From the NCBI RefSeq assembly GCF_009911795.1, contig NZ_CP047898.1, forward strand, positions 248,001 through 312,000: DNA of 64,000 nt, read 5' to 3'. The notes below the pieces were generated by a model. It was not told the origin of the DNA. It ran no database searches and saw only the letters and a list, made by a program, of their open reading frames with translations. Shown here piece after piece: positions 8,090 through 16,452 of the stretch. The stretch comes from Pseudarthrobacter psychrotolerans. Lineage in GTDB: Bacteria; Actinomycetota; Actinomycetes; Actinomycetales; Micrococcaceae. The position numbers and the translations under genes are program-made. Numbering within the stretch: the first letter of the stretch is position 1; each line of letters starts with the position of its first letter.

Positions 8090-8782
8090 GTGACAACGAT
8101 GAATTCCGGTCGCCGCGGAGGCCTTCTGGCCTCCGCGGCGGTTGGAGTTCTGCTCCTTTTGCCTCTGGCCGGCTGTGGTACCGGAACGCCCGACGCCGGT
8201 TCCGCACCGTTGGCTCCCACCTCACCGTCGGCGTCGGCTGCTCCCGCCACCACTCCTGCTGCGGCGCCGGCCCCGCCTGCCGCGGCTCCTGCGGCGCCCG
8301 CCGTCGGGCCCGTTCCGGCGGTACTGCCCGCCTCCGTACCAGTAACACTTGAGATCCCCGCCATCGGCGTCCGGACCAACCTCCTGAGCCTGGGTCTTCG
8401 GGAGAACCGGTCGCTCGAAGTACCGAAGGATACCGGCAGCGGCGCCCCCGCCAGCTGGTACAACGGCTCACCCACCCCCGGCGAACGCGGCCCGGCAGTG
8501 ATGCTTGGCCACGTGAATGCACTTGGCGTCGCAACGGGCGTTTTCGCCAACCTGCGCCAGCTGACCCCAGGCACCGAGATCAACGTATCCCGAACCGACG
8601 GCAGCATCGCCGTGTTCACCGTTGACCGCGGAGCTACCTACAGCAAGAACGAGTTCCCCACACTGGAGGTCTACGGGAACACCGCGGGCTCCGAGCTGCG
8701 GCTCATCACCTGCGACGGCTACGACCCCGCCACCGGACTGTTTGACGACAACTACGTGATCTACGCCAAGCTCAAAGCCTGA
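8090..8782 (+). CDS. Class F sortase, lipoprotein-like N-terminus
   Basis: This 230-residue protein begins with a hydrophobic segment ending in PLAGC (about residues 23-27), a likely lipobox. An Ala/Pro-rich linker of about 55 residues follows, then a sortase fold. Catalytic residues fit the family: His141 in MLGHVNA and Cys208 in LITCDGYD, with a downstream Arg not clearly placed. Sortases cut and transpeptidate surface proteins carrying sorting motifs; class F members in actinobacteria are poorly characterised. The neighbouring CHRD protein is the obvious partner but lacks LPxTG. Start is GTG 8090; ATG 8099 is possible. Confidence 0.85.
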   Translation: MTTMNSGRRGGLLASAAVGVLLLLPLAGCGTGTPDAGSAPLAPTSPSASAAPATTPAAAPAPPAAAPAAPAVGPVPAVLPASVPVTLEIPAIGVRTNLLSLGLRENRSLEVPKDTGSGAPASWYNGSPTPGERGPAVMLGHVNALGVATGVFANLRQLTPGTEINVSRTDGSIAVFTVDRGATYSKNEFPTLEVYGNTAGSELRLITCDGYDPATGLFDDNYVIYAKLKA

Positions 8783-8829
8783 CAACAGCCTCCCTCCCGT
8801 GACAGGGACGGGGCAAGGATGGACAGAGG

Positions 8830-9420
8830 ATGAAAAACCGAAATCACGCGCTGGTCGCGCTGGCCCTGGCCAGCGTGCTGCTGTCCGGCTGCGGGGCACC
8901 TTCAGCCAACGTTGGACCGGCTGCCGCGGTGCACGCCGGCGCCCACGGCCATGGCTCTTCGTCCCCCGCCGCCGCCGTCCCCGGCGGCCCCAGCGATGCG
9001 GCCCTGATGGTGTGCGGCGGGGAGACCATGGGCAACGTGACCTCGATCCTGGGCCTGACCTCCGAGCAGCACACCGTCAATGACTGGGCAGACGGCACCT
9101 TCACCTGCACGTACCACCTCGGCGAAGGTGCGTTGGAGATCGCGGTGAAGGAAGCGGCGGACCCTGCGGCGGCCCGGACCTACTTCGACGCCATGCAGGC
9201 CCTGGCCAAGGGCGCCACGCCCATCGAGGGCCTGGCGAACCTGGGCTTCCCGGCCTACGAAACCGCTGACGGTTCCGCCGTGTTCCAGAAAGACAACATG
9301 ATCCTTCACGTGGACGCCTCGGACCTGTCGGAAACCTTGGGGCCGGACAGCATCAGCCGCACCGCGTTCGCCTACCAGCTCTCCACCACCATCCTCGCGT
9401 GCTGGAAAGAGCACCCCTGA
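8830..9420 (+). CDS. Putative lipoprotein, unknown function
   Basis: This 196-residue protein has a short signal sequence ending in a clear lipobox, VLLSGC (Cys21). A His/Gly/Pro-rich spacer of about 35 residues leads to a small domain with two cysteines in VCGGETMG and FTCTYHLGEG and a third near the end (LACWKEH). It is probably anchored outside the membrane. It follows the sortase by 47 nt on the same strand and has AGAGG just before the ATG, so it is probably co-transcribed with the CHRD and sortase genes. I do not recognise the domain. Confidence 0.75.
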   Translation: MKNRNHALVALALASVLLSGCGAPSANVGPAAAVHAGAHGHGSSSPAAAVPGGPSDAALMVCGGETMGNVTSILGLTSEQHTVNDWADGTFTCTYHLGEGALEIAVKEAADPAAARTYFDAMQALAKGATPIEGLANLGFPAYETADGSAVFQKDNMILHVDASDLSETLGPDSISRTAFAYQLSTTILACWKEHP

Positions 9421-9689
9421 CACACCCCCTGCAAACAAACACCGGTTCCCACGAAAAGTTCATCATGAAGGCAACATCAGAAAAACCTGGGCACTCGGAC
9501 TCGGGGCAGCCCAGACCGTTTTGCCCTCTGAGGATGAGGGAACCCAGGCACGCCAGGGCTCGGCACGGCAGCAGCACCAACGCACAGGCTCCATGGACGC
9601 CATGGGATAAGCCCATTCCAGCGACTGCGTTCGAAATACGTAAGGATTACACCCACGACGGCGGCTGAGCTGGTTGGCATGATGGGGTC
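9421..9689. other. Intergenic stretch with one doubtful small frame
   Basis: A frame from ATG 9464 to 9668 (67 codons) ends with a fairly natural WDKPIPATAFEIRKDYTHDGG, but its first two thirds are Arg/Pro/His-rich and no ribosome binding site precedes it. I do not call it a gene. The right end holds the phosphorylase promoter: CATGAT at 9678-9683, 6 nt before its ATG. Confidence 0.4.
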
Positions 9690-10661
9690 ATGGCCTACCT
9701 CTCGGAACCCTTCGCCCGCATCGGCATTATTGGCGGCACCGGCCTGTACCGGCTGGCCGGCGCCGCCGTGCTGGAGACGCTGGACGCCGCGACACCGTTC
9801 GGCCCGCCTTCCAGTCCCGTCACCATTGCCCGGCTGGCCGCACCGGACGGCACAGGCGGCTCGGACGGTCCGGTCGTCGCGTTCCTGAGCCGGCACGGCG
9901 TCGGGCACAGCATTCCCCCGCACCGGATCAACTATCGTGCCAACCTCTGGGCCCTCAAGAGCCTGGGCGTGGAGGTTGTCCTCTCCTGCGCGGCAGTGGG
10001 CGGACTGGTTCCCAGCCACGGGACCGGCACCTTTGCCGTGCCCGATCAGTTTCTGGACAGGACCTGGGGCCGGGCGGATACCTTCTACGATGGCTTGCTG
10101 TCCACCGGTGTGCAGCACCTGCCCGCTGCCGAGCCCTACAGCGCCCCGCTGCGAGCAGCACTCGTCGCCGCCCTGGAGTTGCAGGGCGAAGACTTCGCAC
10201 CGACAGCCACCATGGCAGTCATCAACGGGCCACGGTTTTCCACCAAGGCCGAGTCCGCGGCCCTGATCCAGGCCGGAGCGCATCTGGTCAGCATGACCCA
10301 ATACCCCGAGCCCGTGCTGGCGGCGGAGCTGAACATGCACTTCGCTGCGCTGGCATTCATCACGGACGCCGACACCGGCCACGACGGTTCCGAGCCCGTG
10401 ACCGCGGAGCTGGTACTCGGCCGCCTGGCGGCGGCGCAGCCGCGCCTGCTGGCCGTACTGTCCGCCGCGGTGCATAGGGTGTCCGCGGCGCTGGCCGGGA
10501 TGGAGCCGGCGCACGACGGCGGATTCCCGCTGCTGGCCCTCATACCCGCCGACGCCGTGGCTACTGTGATGGGCGGCGCCGTGATGGACCCCGCCGGCCC
10601 AGCCCGATCCGGCACGGTCCGACCCGGCACTGTCCACAACGCCGGACGGAGCGCCCAGTGA
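9690..10661 (+). CDS. S-methyl-5'-thioadenosine phosphorylase / purine nucleoside phosphorylase family
   Basis: This 323-residue enzyme of the MTAP/PNP class phosphorolyses a 5'-modified adenosine or purine nucleoside to base and (5-modified) ribose-1-phosphate. Visible motifs are IGIIGGTGLYRL at the start, SRHGVGHSIPPHRINYRANLWALK (phosphate site), NGPRFSTKAESA and MTQYPEPVLAAELNMHFAALAFITDADTGHD. It is about 50 residues longer than most MTAPs because of a C-terminal extension. A CATGAT element 6 nt before the ATG suggests a leaderless message. Its stop overlaps the GTG of an NAD-epimerase, tying it to the sugar-modifying genes that follow rather than to a methionine salvage operon. Confidence 0.88.
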   Translation: MAYLSEPFARIGIIGGTGLYRLAGAAVLETLDAATPFGPPSSPVTIARLAAPDGTGGSDGPVVAFLSRHGVGHSIPPHRINYRANLWALKSLGVEVVLSCAAVGGLVPSHGTGTFAVPDQFLDRTWGRADTFYDGLLSTGVQHLPAAEPYSAPLRAALVAALELQGEDFAPTATMAVINGPRFSTKAESAALIQAGAHLVSMTQYPEPVLAAELNMHFAALAFITDADTGHDGSEPVTAELVLGRLAAAQPRLLAVLSAAVHRVSAALAGMEPAHDGGFPLLALIPADAVATVMGGAVMDPAGPARSGTVRPGTVHNAGRSAQ

Positions 10662-11725
10662 GGATTCTGGTCACTGGCGGAGCCGGTTTCATCGGCGGGC
10701 ACATCGTCGATGCCGCCTTGGCCCGCGGCTGGGAGGTCCGGATCCTGGATTCGCTGAATCCGGCGGTGCATCCGGACCGGCCGCTACCAAATCCTGGCGC
10801 GCCCTTGCTGGTGGGCGACGTTGGCGATGCATCCACCGTCGCTGTGGCTTTGGAGGGGATCGACGTCGTGGTCCATCAGAGCGCCAAGGTGGGCCTCGGC
10901 GTCGACTTCTCCGATGCACCGGAGTACATCCGCAACAATGACCTGGCCACCGCCGTGCTCCTGGCAGGCATGGCCGCCGCCGGCACGGACAAGCTGGTGT
11001 TGGCCTCCTCCATGGTGGTCTACGGCGAGGGTGCCTACACAGACTCCGCCGGCCGGCCGGTGCGGCCCGGCCCGCGCCGGGTGGAGGATCTGGAACGCGG
11101 AATCTTTGATCCCCGGGATCCGGTGACCGGCGAGCTTCTGCTGCCGGTACTGGTCACCGAAGACGCGGCGCTTGACCCGGGGAACGTCTATGCTGCCTCC
11201 AAACTGGCCCAGGAAAACCTGGCGTCGGCGTGGGCCCGTTCAACCGGAGGCGCCGCTGCGGCCCTGCGGTACCACAACGTCTATGGCCCCTGGATGCCCA
11301 AAGACACCCCCTATGCGGGCGTAGCCAGCCTGTTCCGCTCGGCCCTGGCCCGTGGGGAGGCGCCGCGGGTGTTCGAGGACGGCGGCCAGCGCCGCAGCTT
11401 CATCCACGTGGCGGATGTGGCCGAGGCAAACCTGTGCGCTGTTGAGGCGTTGGCGGCAGGCGGGGTAGTGGCGCCGGGCAGTATGAGGGCATACAACGTG
11501 GGCGCCTCGGAGGTCCACACCATTGGTGCGATGGCCGGGGTGCTGAGCGCTGTTGGCGGCGGACCGGTCCCTGTGATCACGGGGGACTTCCGGTTGGGTG
11601 ACGTCCGGCACATCACCGCCAGTTCGGCACGGGCCAAGGCTGAACTGGGCTGGGCTCCGCGGCATGGGTTTGAGGACGGCATGCGCGAGTTCGCCACCGC
11701 TCCGCTGCGCGGGGACCGGACCTAG
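10658..11725 (+). CDS. NAD-dependent epimerase/dehydratase (extended SDR)
   Basis: This 355-residue cytoplasmic enzyme has an N-terminal Rossmann motif GGAGFIGGHIV (about residues 7-17), the ASSMVVYGEG catalytic region and the Tyr-Lys pair in YAASKLAQENL (about residue 178). Near the C-terminus RRSFIHVADVAEANL and YNVGAS are typical of nucleotide-sugar epimerases. It would epimerise, dehydrate or reduce an NDP-sugar; the substrate is not predictable. Translation starts at a GTG overlapping the phosphorylase stop, and it ends overlapping the stop of the convergent histidine kinase by 4 bp. Confidence 0.88.
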   Translation: MRILVTGGAGFIGGHIVDAALARGWEVRILDSLNPAVHPDRPLPNPGAPLLVGDVGDASTVAVALEGIDVVVHQSAKVGLGVDFSDAPEYIRNNDLATAVLLAGMAAAGTDKLVLASSMVVYGEGAYTDSAGRPVRPGPRRVEDLERGIFDPRDPVTGELLLPVLVTEDAALDPGNVYAASKLAQENLASAWARSTGGAAAALRYHNVYGPWMPKDTPYAGVASLFRSALARGEAPRVFEDGGQRRSFIHVADVAEANLCAVEALAAGGVVAPGSMRAYNVGASEVHTIGAMAGVLSAVGGGPVPVITGDFRLGDVRHITASSARAKAELGWAPRHGFEDGMREFATAPLRGDRT

Positions 11726-12861
11726 ATGCCCGTTCCCGGGCTCTGCTGCCCGGCTGGTATTCGTAACAGAAACCTGCACCCACCGTCAATGTTGGCGACT
11801 TCCAGGGCGCCACGGTGAGCCTGGATGATGCCGTTGACCATACTCAGGCCAACCCCTGCGCCGCTATAGCGCGATTTGGTGCGTCCGGTGTCTTTCTGCC
11901 AGCCCGCGGTGAGCATCCGGGGAAGGTCCTCCACCGGGATCCCGCCGCAGCCGTCGCGGACCTCCACCACCGCTTCGCCGGCTGTGGAGGTTACGGCAAC
12001 GGACACGGTGCTGCCATGGACGCTGTACAGAATGCCGTTGAGGATCACATTGCGGATGGCCCGGGACAATGATGCCCCATCGGCGACAACTATGGTGGGG
12101 GCGACGGCGTCGCCGTTGATGGCAATGGCCCGGCTGGCCGCGACAGGGGCGAGGTCGGCGATGACGTCACTGACGACGTCGTACAGGTCCAATTGCTGGT
12201 GATCCAGCACCAAGGTCCCGGCCTGGATCTTGGAGAGCTCGAGCAGGTCATTGACCAGTACGGCCATCTGGTCGGCCTGGCCAATGATTCTTTGGTGGTA
12301 GCCGGACACGTCCTCGGCTACGCCATCCTCCAGCGCCTCGGCCATGGCGCGCATGCTGGCCAGCGGGGTGCGCAGGTCGTGGGAGACCCAGGCAACGAGT
12401 TCGCGCCGCGCAGCCTCCACTGCCTGCTCCCGTTGTCTGGATTCTTCGAGTTTATGGCTGGTGGCAGCCAGTTCGGCGGCCAACGCGGACAGTTCCGAGG
12501 TCATTTTCCGTTGCGGTGCCACGGGCTCGCCGCGGCCGATTCTGGCCGCATCCCCGGCCAGGCGGTTGGTGTTCCTTGCCAGCCCTACTCCCAGGAGCAC
12601 TGCGACGACGGCGGCAACGACCGAGGCGATCGCCAAGATGAACCACATCACCTGCAGATCCGCTTCCGAGATGAACATGGCGTTGAAAGCGCTCACCATC
12701 CCGGCCACCAGGATGGCCACGGTGGCAAGGACCACCAGTAGGATCTGGACCACAATGGAGGTCCTTCGGAGCAGCCGCTGCAGCACCACTGTCAAAGCGC
12801 CGATGGCCAATGCCCATGACAGCACAACGGCGACAATGGTGAACAGATCGACGCTAGTCAT
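11722..12861 (-). CDS. Sensor histidine kinase (two-component system)
   Basis: This is a 379-residue membrane sensor. Two hydrophobic segments (about residues 5-60) are followed by a third near residues 70-100 and a HAMP-like stretch (RNTNRLAGDAARIGRGE). The HisKA domain contains phospho-acceptor His161 in VSHDLRTPL. The ATPase domain has the N box (RNVILNGILY), DGCGGIP and GAGVGLSMVNGI. The ATG at 12861 overlaps the end of the response regulator gene by 8 bp; an upstream in-frame start adds only nine Arg-rich residues. It lies inside the MTAP/glycosyltransferase neighbourhood and may control it. Confidence 0.92.
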   Translation of the reverse strand: MTSVDLFTIVAVVLSWALAIGALTVVLQRLLRRTSIVVQILLVVLATVAILVAGMVSAFNAMFISEADLQVMWFILAIASVVAAVVAVLLGVGLARNTNRLAGDAARIGRGEPVAPQRKMTSELSALAAELAATSHKLEESRQREQAVEAARRELVAWVSHDLRTPLASMRAMAEALEDGVAEDVSGYHQRIIGQADQMAVLVNDLLELSKIQAGTLVLDHQQLDLYDVVSDVIADLAPVAASRAIAINGDAVAPTIVVADGASLSRAIRNVILNGILYSVHGSTVSVAVTSTAGEAVVEVRDGCGGIPVEDLPRMLTAGWQKDTGRTKSRYSGAGVGLSMVNGIIQAHRGALEVANIDGGCRFLLRIPAGQQSPGTGI

Positions 12862-13594
12862 GGCTGCCCGGCTCCGTGCCGTCGTCAAACCGATAGCCCA
12901 CGCCCCACACCGTTTTCAACAGCACGGGTGTGGTGGGGTTGGCCTCGATTTTTTCGCGCAGCCGGCGGACGTGCACGGTGACAGTGGAGAGATCGCCGAA
13001 GTCCCAGCCCCAGACGGCCTTGATGAGGACGTCGCGGCTAAAGACCTGGTTGGGGCGGCGCAGAAAGAACGCCAGGAGATCGAATTCCCTTGCCGTCAGG
13101 GTGAGGTTCTCAGTGCGGTACCTGACGATGCGCGAGGCCGGGTTGAGGACAAAGCCGGCCAGCTCCACGGGCGGCTCAGGGGTGAATTCCTTGATGCTGC
13201 GGCGAAGCACGGACTTTACCCGCAGCACCAGCTCACGGGGTGAGAAGGGCTTGGTGACGTAGTCGTCGGCACCCATTTCCAGGCCTAGGATGCGGTCGTC
13301 CTCGGTGCCAAGCGCGGTGAGCATGATGATGGGCATGGACTGGGTGAGTCGGATCCTCCGGCACACCTCCACCCCGTCCAGGCCGGGAAGCATGCGGTCC
13401 AGGATGATCAGGTCCGGGTTGTGCGTCCGGGCCAGGTGCAGGGCGCTGAATCCATCGCCTGCCATATCCACCTGGAAACCGGCCAGCACCAGATAGTCGT
13501 GCACCACCTGGGCGATGGTGGCCTCGTCTTCAACGAGCAGGATGCGCCGGTTGCCAACATCCGCGGCGTCAGCGTCGGGCTGGACAGTATTCAC
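12854..13594 (-). CDS. OmpR-family response regulator
   Basis: This 246-residue protein has a receiver domain (residues about 18-130) with the acidic pair in LLVEDEA, phospho-acceptor Asp66 in LIILDRMLPG, and Lys in DDYVTKPFSP. A winged-helix DNA-binding domain follows (LTAREFDLLAFFLRRPNQVFSRDVLI, STVTVHVRRLREKIE, VWGVGYRF). The GTG at 13594 is chosen because TATGCT lies exactly 6 nt upstream (13606-13601), as in other leaderless genes here; longer frames add Arg-rich non-protein-like residues. It is divergent from the GT2 glycosyltransferase, so it may regulate both directions. Confidence 0.93.
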   Translation of the reverse strand: MNTVQPDADAADVGNRRILLVEDEATIAQVVHDYLVLAGFQVDMAGDGFSALHLARTHNPDLIILDRMLPGLDGVEVCRRIRLTQSMPIIMLTALGTEDDRILGLEMGADDYVTKPFSPRELVLRVKSVLRRSIKEFTPEPPVELAGFVLNPASRIVRYRTENLTLTAREFDLLAFFLRRPNQVFSRDVLIKAVWGWDFGDLSTVTVHVRRLREKIEANPTTPVLLKTVWGVGYRFDDGTEPGSHD

Positions 13595-13716
13595 GTTCCC
13601 AGCATAGATTCGTGCGCGCCGCTGTGGGTTTGTTCGGGCTTGCCGGAGCGCAAGCGTCCCGGTTCCGTAAGAATTGCCGCCTGCCGCGCCGGGCCCTCGG
13701 ATTCTACGGTAGAAGA
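13595..13716. promoter_or_regulatory. Divergent leaderless promoters (response regulator / GT2)
   Basis: Leftward, TATGCT at 13606-13601 is 6 nt before the regulator GTG. Rightward, TACGGT at 13705-13710 is 6 nt before the glycosyltransferase ATG. Both fit a -10 element followed directly by a start codon at the transcription start. The 122-bp gap between two oppositely transcribed genes is the natural place for an operator of the two-component system, but I saw no clear direct repeat. Confidence 0.6.
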
Positions 13717-14547
13717 ATGGAGAAAGAGCAGAGCACCTCGCACGATGGAACCGGTGCGGCCAGCGGCCTCGGCACATCGGACGACGCCGGTGGTGCACCC
13801 GCCGTGGTGGTGGATGTTGTGCTGCCCTGCCTTAATGAGCGTTCGGCCCTTCCCCGAGTGCTGGGGGCCCTGCTGCCCGGATACCGCGCCATAGTGGTGG
13901 ACAACGGGTCCACCGATGGTTCCGGCACGCTGGCCGCCAGTCTGGGGGCCGCCGTCGTTCATGAACCGAGGCGCGGCTTTGGCGCGGCAGCCCACGCGGG
14001 ACTGGTGGCTGCCACGGCGGAGTTTGTGGCCTTCTGCGATTGCGATGGTTCGCTGGACCCTGCTCAGCTCGCCCCGATGCTGGAGCTGGTTCGCGCCGGG
14101 AGGGCCGATCTGGTCCTGGGTGCCCGGCGGCCGGCCCACGGCTCCTGGCCGATCCATGCCCGGCTGGCCAACATCGTCCTGAGCCGGCGGCTGCGCCGGT
14201 TGACGGGAATCCCCGTCACTGACCTGGGACCGCTTCGCCTGGCCCGGCGCACCGCGTTGCTGGGACTCGACCTCACCGACCGGCGCAGCGGCTATCCGCT
14301 GGAAATGTTCCTCAAAGCCCACCACGACGGCTGGCGCGTGGCCGAGATCCCGGTCGCCTATGCGCCGCGCCTGGGCAAGTCCAAGGTGACAGGCACGGCG
14401 CGTGGAACCCTGACAGCGCTCAAGGACATGAGTGCACAGCTGGACGCCGCCTCGCGGTGGGTGCCAGGGACGGGCGCCGGCGGACGGGCTAGGGACAGAA
14501 CACCGGCCGACGGACCCCCAGCCGCGCCCCGGGGAGCGACGCCATGA
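13717..14547 (+). CDS. Family 2 glycosyltransferase
   Basis: This 276-residue GT-A enzyme of the dolichyl/polyprenyl-phosphate sugar synthase type lacks membrane segments. Visible motifs are VDVVLPCLNERSALPRVL (residues about 31-48), VDNGSTDGSG, GFGAAAHAGL and the metal-binding acidic motif CDCDGSLDP. SGYPLEMFLKAHHDGWRVAEIPV follows later. The C-terminus is a Gly/Arg/Pro-rich tail. The start is supported by a -10 box 6 nt upstream. It heads a three-gene operon with DUF2064 and a methyltransferase, each overlapping the next by four bases. It probably transfers an activated sugar to a lipid phosphate or small acceptor. Confidence 0.9.
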   Translation: MEKEQSTSHDGTGAASGLGTSDDAGGAPAVVVDVVLPCLNERSALPRVLGALLPGYRAIVVDNGSTDGSGTLAASLGAAVVHEPRRGFGAAAHAGLVAATAEFVAFCDCDGSLDPAQLAPMLELVRAGRADLVLGARRPAHGSWPIHARLANIVLSRRLRRLTGIPVTDLGPLRLARRTALLGLDLTDRRSGYPLEMFLKAHHDGWRVAEIPVAYAPRLGKSKVTGTARGTLTALKDMSAQLDAASRWVPGTGAGGRARDRTPADGPPAAPRGATP

Positions 14548-15245
14548 ACCTCACCATCGCCGTCATCGCCAAAGAGTGCATCCCAGGCAAAGCCAAGACG
14601 CGCCTCACGCCACCGCTCACGCCTGCGCAGGCGGCAGCCTTGGCCCAGGTCAGCCTCAGTCAGACGCTGGAGACGGTGCGGTTCTTCCCCGCGGCCAGGC
14701 GGTTGCTGGTGTTTGACGGGACGCCGCACCACAGGGAGGCTGCGGGTTTTGAAGTGGTTGCCCAGAGCGCCGGCAGGCTCGACGAACGGCTGGCGGCCAT
14801 CTGTTCCCTGGTCACCGGCCCGCTGCTGATTCTGGGCATGGACACCCCCCAGCTTTCCTCTGCACTACTCACCGGGCTGGTGGCGGACTGGTCCGCCCGG
14901 ACGCCCTCCCAGGACGCCTGGATCGGTCTGGCCTCGGATGGCGGCTTCTGGGCCCTGGGCCTGCACCGACCCGACGGCGGCCTGGTCCGGGGCGTGGAAA
15001 TGTCCACCCCGCGGACCGGTGCGCACCAGTTGGCCCGGCTGGCCGGCGCCGGCCTGGCCGTGGGGTTGCTGCCCACTCTGACGGACGTGGATCACTTCGC
15101 CGATGCCCTGGCTGCCGCCCGGGATTGCCACGGCACTCCGTTTGCCCGCGAGGTTGACCGTCTGGCCCTGGGGCTGCCGGCGGCGGCGGGGGCGCCGGTT
15201 TCGGTGCCGGCCGACGCACCCATCGGAGGGGCGGCCCGGTCATGA
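14544..15245 (+). CDS. DUF2064 / TIGR04282 family glycosyltransferase-like protein
   Basis: This 233-residue protein has a nucleotidyltransferase/GT-A-like fold. Near the start IAVIAKECIPGKAKTRLTPPLTPAQAAAL matches the KxxxPGxxKTRL signature of this family. The central LLILGMDTPQLSSALL holds the acidic GxDxP motif, and a later WIGLASDGGFWALGL matches the family's DGGYxxxG site. Members called arsenosugar biosynthesis glycosyltransferases occur beside GT2 enzymes. The ATG overlaps the GT2 stop and its own stop overlaps the methyltransferase ATG, so the three proteins are made together. The exact reaction, nucleotide-sugar formation or transfer, is not known from sequence. Confidence 0.85.
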   Translation: MNLTIAVIAKECIPGKAKTRLTPPLTPAQAAALAQVSLSQTLETVRFFPAARRLLVFDGTPHHREAAGFEVVAQSAGRLDERLAAICSLVTGPLLILGMDTPQLSSALLTGLVADWSARTPSQDAWIGLASDGGFWALGLHRPDGGLVRGVEMSTPRTGAHQLARLAGAGLAVGLLPTLTDVDHFADALAAARDCHGTPFAREVDRLALGLPAAAGAPVSVPADAPIGGAARS

Positions 15246-15979
15246 ACACACCGGGAGCCGCCACCGATACCGGGACCTGGACAGGCAGCGCACCTTCAGG
15301 CGGCACCATCCCGGTTTCCTTCTTTGGCCAAGGAGGACACGAGCCCTACGCTGGCAGCCTGTCCGTCGGCCTGGGGCTCCTGACCCTCCGCCCGGAGTCG
15401 GACGGGCCGGAATCCGCCGGGCCGGTCCATTTCAGCATGCTCGGCTGGTCCGCCCCGGCCACCGCCTGCGAACGGGAGCTGCTGCGAACACTCCGCGGGC
15501 CGGTTCTCGATGTGGGCTGCGGCCCAGGCCGGATGCTGGCCGCTGCACGGGAACTGGGCTTGATGGCCATGGGCGTTGACACGAGCGCCCCCGCGGTTCT
15601 GCTGGCCACCAGCCTCGGGGCCGCCGCGATCCATGGCTCCGTCTTTGACCAGGTCCCGCACGAGGGAGCTTGGGGTTCGGCCCTGCTGCTCGACGGCAAC
15701 ATCGGCATCGGCGGGAACATACGGGTGCTGCTGGAGCGTATTGCCTCACTGCTGGCCCCGGGCGGGCAGGCGCTGGCAGAGGCCGAAACCTCCGATTCAC
15801 TCGACGTGGCCTACCTGGCCGTGCTGGAGGATTCGGCCGGACGGGCCAGCGCTGCCTTTCCCTGGGCCCGTGCCGGTGCGAAAGCGCTAGCCGCGCATGC
15901 GGCCCGGGCGGGGTTGGCCTCCGTCGCCACCCGGACTGTTCAGGGCCGGGTCTTCCTGACGCTGGAACGTCGGGCGTAA
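15242..15979 (+). CDS. Class I SAM-dependent methyltransferase
   Basis: This 245-residue cytoplasmic enzyme has motif I in VLDVGCGPGRMLAAARELG (about residues 90-108), an acidic residue ending strand 2 in AMGVDTSAPAV, and LLLDGNIGIGGN as the substrate-side loop. A final strand pair (ATRTVQGRVFLTLERR) is typical of the fold. It methylates an unknown acceptor using S-adenosylmethionine. It is the third gene of the GT2-DUF2064 operon. Its last 40 bases overlap, on the opposite strand, the end of the next membrane protein gene. Confidence 0.87.
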   Translation: MNTPGAATDTGTWTGSAPSGGTIPVSFFGQGGHEPYAGSLSVGLGLLTLRPESDGPESAGPVHFSMLGWSAPATACERELLRTLRGPVLDVGCGPGRMLAAARELGLMAMGVDTSAPAVLLATSLGAAAIHGSVFDQVPHEGAWGSALLLDGNIGIGGNIRVLLERIASLLAPGGQALAEAETSDSLDVAYLAVLEDSAGRASAAFPWARAGAKALAAHAARAGLASVATRTVQGRVFLTLERRA

Positions 15980-16452
15980 CGTCCGACGCCGGCAATGGCC
16001 ACCGCGGCGGCTACCGCCAAAACCAGCCAGAAGACGCCCAAGGCCTGCACATAGTCCCCCCGCAGGACGGTGACGTTGGCACCGCTTTCCGGACCGCTTG
16101 GCTGAAGCACCTGCTGGGCGCGAATCAGCGGGGCAGCCAGCAAGGTCACCATCGCCCCTATCAGCAGGGCCCCGCGCACTATCCCCTGCTGCACGGGGCG
16201 CAGCCGATACGTCAGCCGCGACAAACCGCCGCCGGCCAACGTTGTCATGGGGACCAGTACGCCGTCGTGCACCACCAACGCTGCGGCAAGCCAGGCCGCC
16301 ACGCCAATCAACTGGGCAAGCGGCACATTGGCAAGGAATCCGAAAAAGGCATAGCCGAGTGCGGCCACGCCCAGGGCACCCAGGGCTGTCCGCACCCACC
16401 AGAACGTTCCGCGCTCCACCGTTTCCGGTGGACGCATCAATGGCAGTCGCAT
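15940..16452 (-). CDS. Small membrane protein paired with molybdopterin oxidoreductase
   Basis: This 170-residue protein has four probable membrane segments (about residues 15-35, 45-62, 88-110 and 130-152) and a basic C-terminus. I chose the ATG at 16452 because a strong ribosome binding site, GGAGGTGAT, precedes it within the end of the upstream oxidoreductase gene, whose TGA shares a base with this ATG. It is therefore coupled to that gene and may be an additional membrane subunit of the same redox complex. I see no haem or metal motif and do not recognise the family. Confidence 0.75.
   Translation of the reverse strand: MRLPLMRPPETVERGTFWWVRTALGALGVAALGYAFFGFLANVPLAQLIGVAAWLAAALVVHDGVLVPMTTLAGGGLSRLTYRLRPVQQGIVRGALLIGAMVTLLAAPLIRAQQVLQPSGPESGANVTVLRGDYVQALGVFWLVLAVAAAVAIAGVGRYARRSSVRKTRP

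Noticed and set aside
9464-9668. 67-codon frame between the lipoprotein and the phosphorylase
   Set aside because: Only its last 20 residues look protein-like, there is no ribosome binding site, and no family was recognised.
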